This document shows positions 21,833 to 32,478 of a stretch of DNA of 64,000 nt, piece after piece (the stretch's first letter is position 1; every line of letters begins with the position of its first letter). The notes beneath the pieces are model-generated. The model made no database searches. It saw only the letters and a program-made list of their open reading frames with translations, and had not been told where the DNA came from. Source of the stretch: Leuctra nigra (taxonomy: Eukaryota; Arthropoda; Insecta; Plecoptera; Leuctridae); NCBI GenBank assembly GCA_934045905.1, contig OW203762.1:56631411-56695410 (forward strand). Direction: 5' to 3'. A program made the position numbers and the translations under genes.

Positions 21833-22640
21833 GGATCAGCGAGAATTATTTTCATTTTATTGGCACTATTCTGCAGAGCAGTAGTTAAATTACATCAAAA
21901 TAATCAACTTCCTACTATATTAAAATGTAGCAATGTGTTGTGAAAAATCATTTGAGCTCCTAGAAGGCCAAGAGAATTATTTTGCTACTTGGTTTATTAA
22001 TTTGTCTGGTGCCAACAAGGCAAGCCAAACGTGACTAGAAGAATCTGTAGCACTGTTTGAACATTAAATCTAGTTTATGCTGTTGCACCACAATTCCGTT
22101 CAAATAGTACAATACTTATCATTTATCAATAATAACCACACATCACAAGGGAAATCTTAATGCTATAATATGTACCAATAGGTACTGCAATATTTAACAA
22201 GACCAAGTTTGAATGCGATGACTAGATGCCAACATTCAGTCGATATTCACTAACAATGTCTTGGTCATTGCACTCTCAAAGTCTGAAACTGCACACTATT
22301 TAAAACAGAGAGCATTGACAACAAAATATATGCATTATACAGCAGAACATAATCAGTAGTAATCACTAGCTAGCATTCATTAACTTTGAAATTATGGCAA
22401 ATAGACCAGTCAACAATGTACAACTAGTCTACAACTAGTTAGGTATTAAATTCGTAGGTACCTACTTACTAGCACTTGAGTGATGCAATAGGAGTTGAAG
22501 TGCTATGTTAGTTGCTACGGCATACTCGCGTCACAGAGCTGTTCATGACGTAGAATTGTCTCAAGTTGATATTCAAAAAGGCAAATCTTTAATTAATTTA
22601 AAAGACATGCAAGAGGTATCGATGTGCAATAACAACTAAA
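21833..22640. other. 3' flank of the DNAJC16-like gene
   Basis: AT-rich sequence between the hAT-like MITE and the stop codon of the minus-strand gene, presumably including its 3' UTR. No coding frame and no clear polyadenylation signal were recognised. Confidence 0.35.
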
Positions 22641-25384
22641 CTATTTTGATGTGAAATCTGGCCAATAGTTAATGTAATATCTCTGAGTTGTCCCTTCAAA
22701 TAATCTATCAAGCCAGTTGGGAAAGCCATCTAAAAGATTTTCTTCAAAAACCACATTGCTGTATTTGTCATCTAACGATTCTGTGCCAATCTTTCTATTT
22801 CCCTTTTCAAGATCAGATGTGTCGGTCTCATCTGAATCACTGGTATCGAATCCCATGAAAGCTCCGCTGGTGTTATTGCGGCGCGACGCATCAGTAAAGT
22901 CTTTGGTCATCTTCACCATGCGCTTTGAACCTTTTCCTTTGGTGCACTCCGGATGTTTAGCGTGATACATGCAGAAGTACTTACGATGGCCGTTGAGCGA
23001 GAGGACCGTGCCGATACAGTTCTTGGGGTTAATGTTGAGATCGCGAGGCTCGGGCAGGCTCAATGTCAGCAGGGCCTTGTACCAATCCAAGCCACGGTCC
23101 AGAGATAAGTGACCAAACATCAACGTCTTGTTTTTTCGATAAGGCCAAACCATACGGTGGAAATCCGGTATTAATTTTGTTCGAGACTGTGAGTCGACCA
23201 GAAGGACTAAAGTGCGGCATCCGGGTTTTAACAATCTGACCATTCCGTTGTATGTTTCACCTCTCAGCTCGTGAAGACGCAGCTCGGGGACGTGTGTCTT
23301 CACATTGTTCACGTGTCCGTTAGCGTTGCCTGCGCTAGTGTCTTCCTCTTCCTTGTTCTTGATGCCTTCCTCCTCCAGGCGGACCAAGTAGGACATCACG
23401 TAGCCCGCAATGCCGATCACAATGATTGTAGCCACAACCGATAGCATTGGCAATAGTTGGTCTTTGGTAACATTGTCTTTGAAGAAATCCATTGTCAAGA
23501 GAAGTTTCCCTAAAATACGAGAAACAATTCCCTGAGCATGTTCATCAATCAATTCAGTGACAATCGTCTCATAGGAAAGAGCTTCGGCTGAATGCAGAAT
23601 CCTTTGAATAGTTACTTCAAGTCGCTCGCGTGTTTCATTCCACTCCTGGTTGCTTGCAGTATTTGGCAACCATTCATATTGTATTCTGCTGACGTCTCGA
23701 CGCCAAATGATGACTACATGGAGAGTGGTTTCAAGAGGACTGTCGTCGCCACTGGCGAGCGCGTTGACGAACTCTGACTGGCGCTCTTGAAAGATGTATG
23801 AGAATCGGACTCGATCAGCGCTGTAGGATGTGTCCTGGGCGTACTGCCGCAATGCTTGGCGGGGTTCATCGTGGATGGGTGTGTTTTCAGAGACAAGAAC
23901 CACACACAACCTCTTGCGCGGGCCCGGGGGACACAAAGCATCAAACATGCCCTGAGAAGACAAGCGAGGTAATACCAAGTATTTGTTACTGTTGATAATA
24001 TCCTGCATAGTTTTGATTGGAATATCCGACATGCTCAAACTTGCAACAGGTCGATTAATGTTCTCATTGAACAGTAAGAGACTATCAATATCTTTTGGGA
24101 CTTTAAATCGATGCAGAATTGCATCCGAATTGCCACTGTTGGACTGAACAAATCCGAAAGCAACTCTATCTCTGTAATAGTAAGCCATCAGCAGATATCT
24201 CAGCCGGACTGTCTCTTGACGTTCAAATATCAGAGCGCGGATTCGATTGTCCGTCCAGCCGCTCAGGAAACTGTTGACATTTTCTCCCGTGATCGGTTGT
24301 ACAAGCTTATAAGGAAATTTACTCCTAACAAATTCCACAACTTTCTGCACACTAAATAAAGACTCCTTGTACACGCTTGGTTTTCCATCCATTAACATGA
24401 CCAGACAAGGCAGAGAATGGACTCCCACTTTCCTCGTAAGCAGGGGTTCATTCTCAGCATGGATTGTAGCAATACTGAAGCCAATCGGCTCCAGCTCATC
24501 AATTATACGCCGCCATATTGGTTCCACTTGCAGGCAGCTGAAGCACCAATCAGAGTAAAAGAGAATCAGGTATGGTGTTCGGTAACTCTTCGGTACGAGT
24601 TTGTTCTCGTAGGCTCTGGTCGTTACACTGAGGCGATGGAAAAGAGTTATGTCGCGATCTTTAAAGTGGAACTTGAAACCGTTGGCTTGAAAACCGAATA
24701 AATCGTCAAGAGGTTCATAACGGCGGTATTGGCTATAGTCAGGCCTGTTACGAAATTGTGGTCCATCTTCTGTGAGGCCGGTGTTGTCGAAATGCTTCCG
24801 GCGTTCGGGATCAGTCAACAGCTCATATGCTTGGTTAATCTCCACAAACTTCGTCTCTGCAGTTGGGTCCTTGTTCTTGTCTGGGTGCCTGCAAAAAATG
24901 GTGATCATCAGTTGAGGGACAAAACCATAACATTGATGGACATATATTTTTCGTGTGCAAGTAGAACACTAATTTATGTCTGTAAGCTAATTTTCTTATC
25001 GGCAGAATCCAGTAGATTCTTCATACTTGCGTCGATAAATCTAGGTAGTAAATAAGTACATTTTAAGCATGAGGGATGAGAGAGTTTGTTCTTGACACCA
25101 TACCTCTGTCTACTGAGAACTCGGGTCACTGTTAATGTAGGACCTCTAGGCTACAACAGATGTAAAAAGAAATTTGGTGCTTTCGGTCTAGGTAATACTT
25201 AACATAAACCCCATACTTACCATTCTTTGGCTAACTGCTTGTAAGCTTTCCTAATGTCTGGCAATGTAGCTTTCTTATGGACATTCAAAATTTTATATGG
25301 ATCACCCAGCAGCCCTTGAACTACCTGCACTGCTAAAACTATCACACATAAAGCTAAGGAATAGATATAACGATGGCATTTCAT
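22641..25384 (-). CDS. DNAJC16: DnaJ homolog subfamily C member 16-like ER co-chaperone
   Basis: Complete two-exon gene: exon 1 25384-25221, intron 25220-24889 (GT-AG), exon 2 24888-22641, giving 803 aa (human DNAJC16 is close to 780). ATG at 25384 opens a hydrophobic signal peptide (about residues 7-22). The J domain spans about 28-92, with HPD at 56-58 split at the intron so that TGG of W55 spans the junction. A thioredoxin-like domain follows with WCFSC at 169-173, a CxxC redox-type motif. One membrane helix lies near 531-555 (LSVVATIIVIGIAGYVMSYL). The C-terminal part ends RYYINYWPDF. In the family the J domain would recruit an Hsp70 at the ER, and a role in autophagosome size has been reported for the mammalian protein. 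Domain order and length fit DNAJC16 rather than DNAJC10. No damage seen. Confidence 0.92.
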
Positions 25385-25613
25385 GATTAACAGTTAACAC
25401 TATAATTTAGATTGAAATTTAAAACGTCATTAATAACAAAGACTTTTCACTGCAGGCTGATTGTGTATTATACGATCTTATTATTGATCTGTTGCACCTT
25501 CCTGTTAGAAAATTATAAATAAATTGAAGAAGAATCGAAGCGGGGCCTTCTAAATCAAGTGTCCTTGACAAACCCCAAAGAGAATCACAAACAAAGATAC
25601 TCCAATCATGGTA

Positions 25614-26560
25614 TGCGACGAGCGGGTCGCGGCAGACTTGGCTGGTCACGTGATCCGTGCACTCGGAACGCTTCGTGTGTGTCCGTAAATCTTCGTGACT
25701 ATCAGCTGCTGCGCTGTAAAGATGACGTTTAGTTTGTTCATGGTTTGTTCGTTCTTTTTCGCAACTCGTTCTTGTTTGCAATATTACGCAATCGCAATTT
25801 ATCTAAATTAGTACTAGTGCTTGTCAGTAAATTTACTTTATAATTTTTTTCGTAATAATTAAAATGTAAAATAAATAATTTCACATTGTTTGCAATATTA
25901 CGCAATCGCAATTATCTAAATAAGTACTAGTGCTTGTCAGTAAATTTTTTTGATACTTAATTTCTTAATATTAAAAATGTAAAATAAATAATTTCACATT
26001 GTTTGCAATATTACGCAATCGCAATTTATCTAAATTAGTACTAGTGCTTGTCAGTAAATTTACTTGATACTTAATTTCTTAATATTAAAAATGTAAAATA
26101 AATAATTTCACGTTGTTTGCAATATTACGCAATCGCAATTTATTTAAATAAGTACTAGTGTCACTTGTCAGTAAATTTACTTTGTAATTTATTTCTTAAT
26201 ATTAAACTATAATGGAAATACGATATGTTCATTTGAATTAATTAATGTTTTTCTTGCTTTTAAAATTGATTCATTGATTACATTTGAAATTTCATTGTCA
26301 ACATTGATTTGAAATAATAACGATCATTAAAAAATGTATGTAAAACAATTTTGACTTGTTCCTGTATGGTAGAAGACCATAGGTAAACTATCATTGCAAA
26401 ATAGTTTGATCATTAAAGTGGGAAGGCAACTGATTATCAATTTTAAATTCTTCCCGCGGTAACTTATCATTTATGCACTCGAAGACTTACGGACACACGC
26501 GAATGGTTCCGAATGCATGGATCACGTGACCAGCCAAGTCTGCCGCGACCCGCTCGTGAC
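25614..26560. mobile_element. inverted-repeat element upstream of DNAJC16-like gene
   Basis: Arms 25614-25697 and 26476-26560 are inverted copies (gagcgggtcgcggcagactt then ggctggtcacgtgatcc), roughly 85% alike. Between them lie four copies of a 114-bp repeat and AT-rich filler. Both arms contain GTCACGTGAT, an E-box-type palindrome. The near arm starts about 230 bp upstream of the DNAJC16-like ATG. It may be a nonautonomous transposon, or a promoter segment that was duplicated and inverted. Confidence 0.65.
25774..26210. repeat. 114-bp tandem repeat, four copies
   Basis: Copies start at about 25774, 25888, 26001 and 26115 with gtttgcaatattacgcaatc, each followed by ctagtgcttgtcagtaaatt. AT-rich and non-coding. 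Lies inside the inverted-repeat element upstream of the minus-strand gene. Confidence 0.85.
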
Positions 26561-27135
26561 ATGCGCACTAGATTTTCTACGATTTTCCTAGATTTCGTTA
26601 TTTTTTTATGTTGTTTAAAAAATATTTAAAAATTATTTTGTTTATTTAAACTTAAAATTATTTGGATTTGAAAAGGAATTTATATCAATTCAAATATATA
26701 ATTTAAATTATACGTTGACATTCATTTTTTTTTCATTTTTTCAATTTCTTCAATTTTTTAAATATCAAAATTGATAATTATTTTAAATATTTCAAATTTC
26801 CAAAAAAGCCGATTTACAACGTTAAAATGCACTTTTTCTGAAGTGAATTACAAAATATTTTTAATATTTGGGATATTTTTGTATATATACGTGGTAGATG
26901 TTTTCTTGGCTGGAGCTGATAATTAGCAGTTAGTAGTCCAGTGGCGTAGGAACCGGGAAGGGGGGGGGGGGGGGGCAAGAGGTGCAATGCCCCCCCCCCC
27001 CCTCCCCCCAACAACAACTCGCGCAACCTCCTCAGGGATGAGGGGCAAAGGGGGGCAAAAAAACAAATTGGATAATTTTTAAATAGTAGTAATTTCAGAA
27101 TTTTAATTGTCAAATCGACGAATACTTTTGTTTAA
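26561..27135. other. AT-rich intergenic stretch with a G/C homopolymer patch
   Basis: Mostly A+T. At 26938-27060 it contains cagtggcgtaggaaccggga followed by long G and C runs, resembling one end of a hAT-type element whose partner is not found. No coding frame. The homopolymers are likely sequencing-error spots. Confidence 0.35.
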
Positions 27136-27907
27136 GGTGGCGCGATCACTCCAGGCATAGTCTCAGATCTTCATACATTTTTGTGTACTTTTTGATAATC
27201 ATGCCATACACAATCCCTGAAAAAATTAAACACTTCTCGTGTCTAGCTTCTGAGATAATTTGAGTCTTCTCCCCCATGTTATCTTATGGCAGCCAAGGAA
27301 AATTGTGTAATTTTTAAGCTAAATAAGTTCGAATTTTTTTGTGCCGTTAGATTTTAACAAAAAACTTTTTTTCTGATAGACCTACGGATATAATATCAGG
27401 AAAAAAAATGAAAACAATACCCCAATGTAATTGTTAACAAAATAAGGCTTTGTACGAATGTTCAGAACAGTTCAATGAAAATAATTCCATAGCTTGTAAA
27501 CTTTGTCCTACAGACGTTTCGTGCCCGAAAATTAGTAAAATTATGGCACTAAACATCTGTTGGACAAAATAAAACTAATAACTTATTCCAAATTAAGAAA
27601 TTAATTTCATTGAGCTGCTGTTCTGAATACTCGTTCAAAGCTCTATTTTGTTAACTACATTGGTAAAAGAATTGATAAAAATCGATTAAAAAACTCTTCA
27701 AGGCTGAGTATTTTATACTTATATAGTTGAACTACGGCCCAGAAAACGATGGTGACATAATATTTGGAACCGGAACAGGCATTTATGCCTAATCTAGGAT
27801 AGAAGAAGAAATAGAAAAAGAAGATAGTTGAACTGTTGTAAAACGGTTTTTGAAATGGAAGTTTCAAAAATAAATTAAAATGTGCCATATCGAGTGATCG
27901 CGCCACG
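27136..27907. mobile_element. TTAA-flanked nonautonomous element
   Basis: Ends GGTGGCGCGATCACTC and the exact inverse GAGTGATCGCGCCAC followed by g, bordered by TTAA on both sides (27132-27135, 27908-27911), as for piggyBac-type elements. 772 bp, AT-rich, no transposase. The internal words tagacacggg/cccgtgtcta and atgccataagataacatggg also occur near 36070-36135, suggesting a related copy there. Confidence 0.72.
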
Positions 27908-28059
27908 TTAAATCGCGTTAAAAATACATTGAATTCATATTGAAATTCAAAATTTTCCGGCCCGCGCGGCCCACACTCGCGAATTATTCTAATGTCTTCC
28001 CCCAAACCCCAGACTCATATTATTTTAATATTTAATTTTTTTGTGAACCTTATTATATT

Positions 28060-28910
28060 GGACTTTATATAGATGAGGCTGACCCATTAGAGGGTCCAAG
28101 GCCCCCAGCCCCCCCCCCCCCCCCCGTGCGCACGCCTATGCTAAAGATAGTATAGTACTTTTCGTACTTTAATATTAAGTATACTTTAGGAATTGGAGTC
28201 ATATTATGTGGCCAGGCTAGACATCAAGGGGACGTCCATTAAATGTCAAAGTTTTTTAGGCATTCGTCAACCCCCCCCCCCCCCCCCTCCACCCCATGTC
28301 ACAGCTTGTCACAAAATCGATACCCCCCCTTAATAATTACGTCACATTTTGCCAGCCCCCCCCCCCCCCATTCCCAAAATCAAATTGGGTAAATTTAGAT
28401 ATTATAATTTATTCGATTTTACTGTATTTACGGTTTTATTGCACTTGACAAATTTTTAAATAAAAATTTTAGTTTGAAGGAAGTGTTATTTCATACACAT
28501 CATACAACATCATACATCATACAAAGAGTACCTATAAATAAACCCACTTAATTTTTTTCGTAATGACTACCACTTTGTTTCTGCATCTCATTGATGTGTA
28601 ATTTACTTCACTCGATGACGTTTTCTTTCTCTGACTTCAACATCGATTCTCGTAATCTTGAGACCTTGTTTTATAGAAGTGTTGCATTTGTTTTAAAGTA
28701 ATGTCATTCAATAAATTAGACGTCAAAATTTTCAGCAAAATCTCCAAACTACAAGTAAGAATTGTACACAGATTCCTATTTAAATATAATCAATCCTGGA
28801 TCGTTCTCTGCTCGTGAGTATGTTGTTTGATGTCGTTGCAAATACCTAAAATGTGTCTGCTTGACACTGTGGGATTTCAACACTGTCAAACTCAAATCAT
28901 CATGAAGGAC
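28060..28910. other. intergenic repeat debris with poly-C runs
   Basis: Contains C runs at 28110-28125, 28270-28287 and 28355-28369 and short words typical of element ends (ccgtgcgcacgcctatg, aaggggacgtccattaaatg). No matching second ends, no coding frame. Homopolymer lengths here should not be trusted. Confidence 0.35.
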
Positions 28911-28912
28911 TC

Positions 28913-29098
28913 ATACAGTCGGGCAGGGTGAGGCGGGTTCGATTTCCGTGGCCAACCTTCCTGTCTGAAGACTTTCTTAGTTTCTCTCAGCTGTGAGGCA
29001 TAATGTTGGGAAGGTTCCGTTACTAAATAGGACACAATCGGCTTCTTTCCACCTTCCATCTTTCCGCTTTCATCCATCATCATCATCATCATCATACA
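28913..29098 (+). mobile_element. decayed SINE
   Basis: Similar in layout to the SINE at 16331: B-box-like gggttcgatttccgtggcc, then ataatgttgggaaggttccg, then ggcttctttccaccttccat, ending in a (CAT)n run. The A box is not evident. Lower confidence because of divergence. Confidence 0.55.
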
Positions 29099-29461
29099 AT
29101 CCAGTATGTCACTCCAACTACTTTGTATTCGCCGCGAGATTCTTCGAGTCTATCGTAAGGTATCATGTATACCTATACGTTGCATATTTGTGCCACTGCC
29201 TGACCATTGCCTGACCACTGCCTGACCATTGCCTGACTTAGTAAATCTATGTCTGAAGTACCCATCGTATGCAAAATCACATTCAAGCTTTTTGTCACCA
29301 TTCTCTAACATCCGGATATCAGCGATCTGGTAAACAACTTCTGAATGCTACCGTACGTCCTCCTACATGGCATGATCTACCCAATACAAGTTTTATTCGG
29401 AGGGAGAACTGTCAATGTCATAACCATCCTTCTGTTTCTGTACTGAACTGTTTGTTGGCAG

Positions 29462-31111
29462 ATGCCTGGATTGGCTGTCACTAGACCCGTCAAGAGCTGT
29501 GTGGCTGGTGACAGTCCGCCTCCAACCTCTAACGCCGTCCTCAGCAGCAGCTACGAGGACGATCAAACGGCTTCCTGGTTGATCAAGTTCATCAAGTTAT
29601 CTGATAAACTCTCGCGTTTCTGCTCGAGTGTTCCAAAAGGCTTAGAAGACGAAGAAAGGCCGCCGCAAATCATCGGGGATCTCGAGCTGCAGCCTCATGC
29701 ATCAAGATCCATTCAACATGCAGGCAGAAACAACGTCGCCTCCTTTCACAGCCAGCAACCAAGGTCGTTCGAAGAGAGAGCACTTGGCCGCTCAAGGAGC
29801 ATGGAAGGAGCGCTAAGAGGTCTCAGCATTCCAAGGAGGAACCTGCAGGCTTTCTTCCCGATCCCTGAGAGAAAGTGTTCACCGGACTGCCACGTCGACC
29901 AACACCGCGCAGTGGATTATGACGAAACAAAACTCAACGAGGACAGTTGTCCCCGCCGTGTGCCTTCCCTTACAACTTATTGTATGAAATACAAAACTAT
30001 AACTATTTCTCGTACGCGGGAATTTAACAATACACGTCGTAACTATTTAAAATATTGTTTGCTTCATTCTCTTATTCCCAATCAACTGACGATACAAAAA
30101 CGGTTTTACATTAATTACAAGAGCAATGACGTAAGTGAGAAGACGCCCGCGTGTGAGACTGAGGACACGACGACGTCTGGCGACTCGGACCTCGCCAAGT
30201 GCTGCGGGAAGCCGGCGCTGGCGAAGAAGACGTGGATAGAATGCGCCAGACCGTCCCACTTGCAGCGCGGCGTCAAGCCCAGAAGGCCGTGTGTCGAGGA
30301 GTCCGCTCGTGACGACACTCCACAGGAAGACACGACGATCCAGCTCACTCTCTGCTGTTCCAGCGACGAGACACATACAACTGAAAGTGAATCCTGTGTA
30401 GAAGAACCTTGCGATATCGAGACTAACGGCGAAGACGAAGTCGACCTCCACCATGCAGCTGCCAGAGTTCTGTGCAGAAAGAATGGCATTTGTGTGAAGG
30501 AGTCTCTTATAAACAGGGAGAGACGAGTCTGCATTGAAATCATTGGCTCTGGAAACCCAATTGTTAATATCTATAACCAGACAAAGGAAGACGTGTGTTT
30601 GAATCGCGATGCAAATGCTTCAAGTCGAAAGCTGCCAGACACGAATGTGAAGACAACGTGTGAAGAACCTGCTGTGTATGACGTGTGTACTCCTGCAGCC
30701 ACGCAAGAGGAGCTACGCACTTTCTTCATGTCAATGTTAGAGCCAGTTGCCCATTCAGACACTGTCACTGACGATGATAAACCCTGTTGCGAGAGAGGCA
30801 GTATGTCAACAGATCGTTTCTGTAAAGACATTATCAATCCATACAAGTCAAGATCGCCAATACAATCGACTAGTGAATGTACAAGTCAATTGGCTCATCA
30901 TTTCTCTTGCCCATGTTATTCTCCAGACAATGTGGCAACAAAATCAGAACATTCCGAGGAAGAACCCAGGAATTGCGCGAAGCAGACGATATTATTGGCC
31001 AATAGAAACAGACTCTTCTGCAAGAAGAAATCACAAAGAAGAACGCATAGGGAGCCGTCTCGGTGTACATGTTTCCCCGAAATGCAGATAACCACGATTG
31101 AGAATTCTTGA
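29462..31111 (+). CDS. orphan Cys-rich protein, single long ORF
   Basis: 549-codon frame from ATG 29462 to TGA 31109-31111. No family recognised. The product is hydrophilic, rich in Cys, Ser, Thr, Glu and Asp, with no signal peptide or membrane helix seen. Codon use is GC-richer than the flanks, which supports coding. A stretch at 29982-30120 is AT-rich and lower quality; it might be a retained intron or an insertion, but removing it at its GT-AG borders would create a stop, so it is kept. The ATG sits directly after tttgttggcag, which looks like an acceptor, so a 5' exon may exist upstream. Possible AATAAA at 31255-31260. A real gene is likely but function is unknown. Confidence 0.55.
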   Translation: MPGLAVTRPVKSCVAGDSPPPTSNAVLSSSYEDDQTASWLIKFIKLSDKLSRFCSSVPKGLEDEERPPQIIGDLELQPHASRSIQHAGRNNVASFHSQQPRSFEERALGRSRSMEGALRGLSIPRRNLQAFFPIPERKCSPDCHVDQHRAVDYDETKLNEDSCPRRVPSLTTYCMKYKTITISRTREFNNTRRNYLKYCLLHSLIPNQLTIQKRFYINYKSNDVSEKTPACETEDTTTSGDSDLAKCCGKPALAKKTWIECARPSHLQRGVKPRRPCVEESARDDTPQEDTTIQLTLCCSSDETHTTESESCVEEPCDIETNGEDEVDLHHAAARVLCRKNGICVKESLINRERRVCIEIIGSGNPIVNIYNQTKEDVCLNRDANASSRKLPDTNVKTTCEEPAVYDVCTPAATQEELRTFFMSMLEPVAHSDTVTDDDKPCCERGSMSTDRFCKDIINPYKSRSPIQSTSECTSQLAHHFSCPCYSPDNVATKSEHSEEEPRNCAKQTILLANRNRLFCKKKSQRRTHREPSRCTCFPEMQITTIENS

Positions 31112-31593
31112 TTTTGACTGTCTTGTAATGGAATGAACGAGTCGGCAGAAAAAATTAACACGTAAATTGGCCAAGAGAGTTGGTAGAATTTAGTGTTTTG
31201 TCTAAGAAGATCAATTATTATTTATTAAACAAGTATATTTCTGTGCCGAAAGTAAATAAATAATTGCTTTATTTTGAATTCAAATCGTTCCTAAGCCTTG
31301 ATTGTCCCGCATTCTTAGTGCAATAACTTCATCGTTTTGAAATGAAGAAGCTAATCATTCAGGTTCACCATGACTTCAAACTGGACTTTTAACTTGACTT
31401 GTTTCATATCATGTGCAGTCTGCAGATGAGTCAAGTGAAGAATGTCCTACGTCCTGGGGTCCTGGCCCCTGGGTCCCTTGTCCACACCACACGGAAAGAG
31501 GAAAGAGGTTTTATATTAACCAATCACAAGCAGCCGCGAGCGGTTTCTGGACTTGAGATTGACGCAATACGCATAACTCAAAACCGCCGCTCC

Positions 31594-31600
31594 TATATAA
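31594..31600 (+). promoter_or_regulatory. TATA box
   Basis: TATATAA inside a G+C-richer setting (ccgccgctcctatataagcg), preceded by ccaatcac at 31519-31526. It would start transcription near 31620-31630, about 290 bp before the ATG of the putative small gene at 31916. A promoter inside an unrecognised mobile element is an alternative. Confidence 0.4.
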
Positions 31601-31915
31601 GCGGGTAGTCTAGCTACTAGCTAGAGGGGTTGAATAAGCTTTCACTAACCCTTCTTACATCTGGTTTTACACTGCGCGCCAACGAGAAACCACTCCTCTT
31701 CTACATGACATCGATATGTCAAGTCAAGTCACGCAGCTGTGCTAATCGGCCTGCACAAACTTCCCTCACAGTGCGATGAAACCGTATTATACACGGCCCA
31801 AAGGACAACATAAAAAGAACATACTTTGTGTACGACTTTGTTTTTGTTATCAAATTCAAATACCAAATTTATATAAAAAAAGTTTTTAGCTGATCACGTC
31901 ACAATATGCTTTAAG

Positions 31916-32478
31916 ATGTTTTCCATTCGACTATCTGGGAAGATTCTGGCAGAACTTTCAGCCCAGTTCGTAAGCAAACACATTTTATAATTTGTATTTA
32001 TACATTTCTACAGACAAAGGTTTAGATGCCCATTATTAAACCGCAATTGTAAGTAAATACCTCAACACTCTCTGTACAGATTGCTCCTAAATGCGGCAGA
32101 TTGTCCAGCACTAGTACAGACGCCTATTACCAGATCCGACATCACATGAACGTCGATCGCAGTGATGTTGGCCGAGATGCGACCTGCCAGCCCTGCGAGT
32201 TCCCTCCACCCACCACGAGGACGCCCTACCGCCAGGTCAAGAAGGTCAACTTTGCAGCGCGCAAGACCGAGGTCACCCGAGTTGGTCAAAAAATGGATCA
32301 AGCGACGCCTTCTGCGACGTCGACTGAGATTTCGGTAGAGATGCAAGAGCTACTGAAGCAAAAGGCGGACGCAGAACAAACAATCCGGGAGTTGCAACGA
32401 AAATTGAAAGCTTCGAAATTAAATAAAAATCCAGGCGTTTATATGAATGGGTTACCTAATGTGGGTACCAATGAATGA
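31916..32478 (+). CDS. putative small two-exon gene, 150 aa
   Basis: Model: exon 31916-31969 (ATG, 18 codons, donor gtaagc), a 110-bp intron, acceptor ctctgtacag, exon 32080-32478 ending TGA. Phases agree. Product begins MFSIRLSGKILAELSAQF, amphipathic and basic as in mitochondrial presequences, then a basic/polar middle with CQPCEFPPPTTRTPY, then a predicted coiled coil near the end (MQELLKQKADAEQTIRELQR). No family recognised. The exon 2 frame is clean and GC-rich. Exon 1 is short and rests on the splice signals and phase alone, so a different first exon is possible. Confidence 0.45.

Noticed and set aside
29982..30121. A 140-bp intron inside the orphan ORF
   Set aside because: Borders are GT and AG, but removal leaves T plus AG, a stop codon, so the simple model fails.
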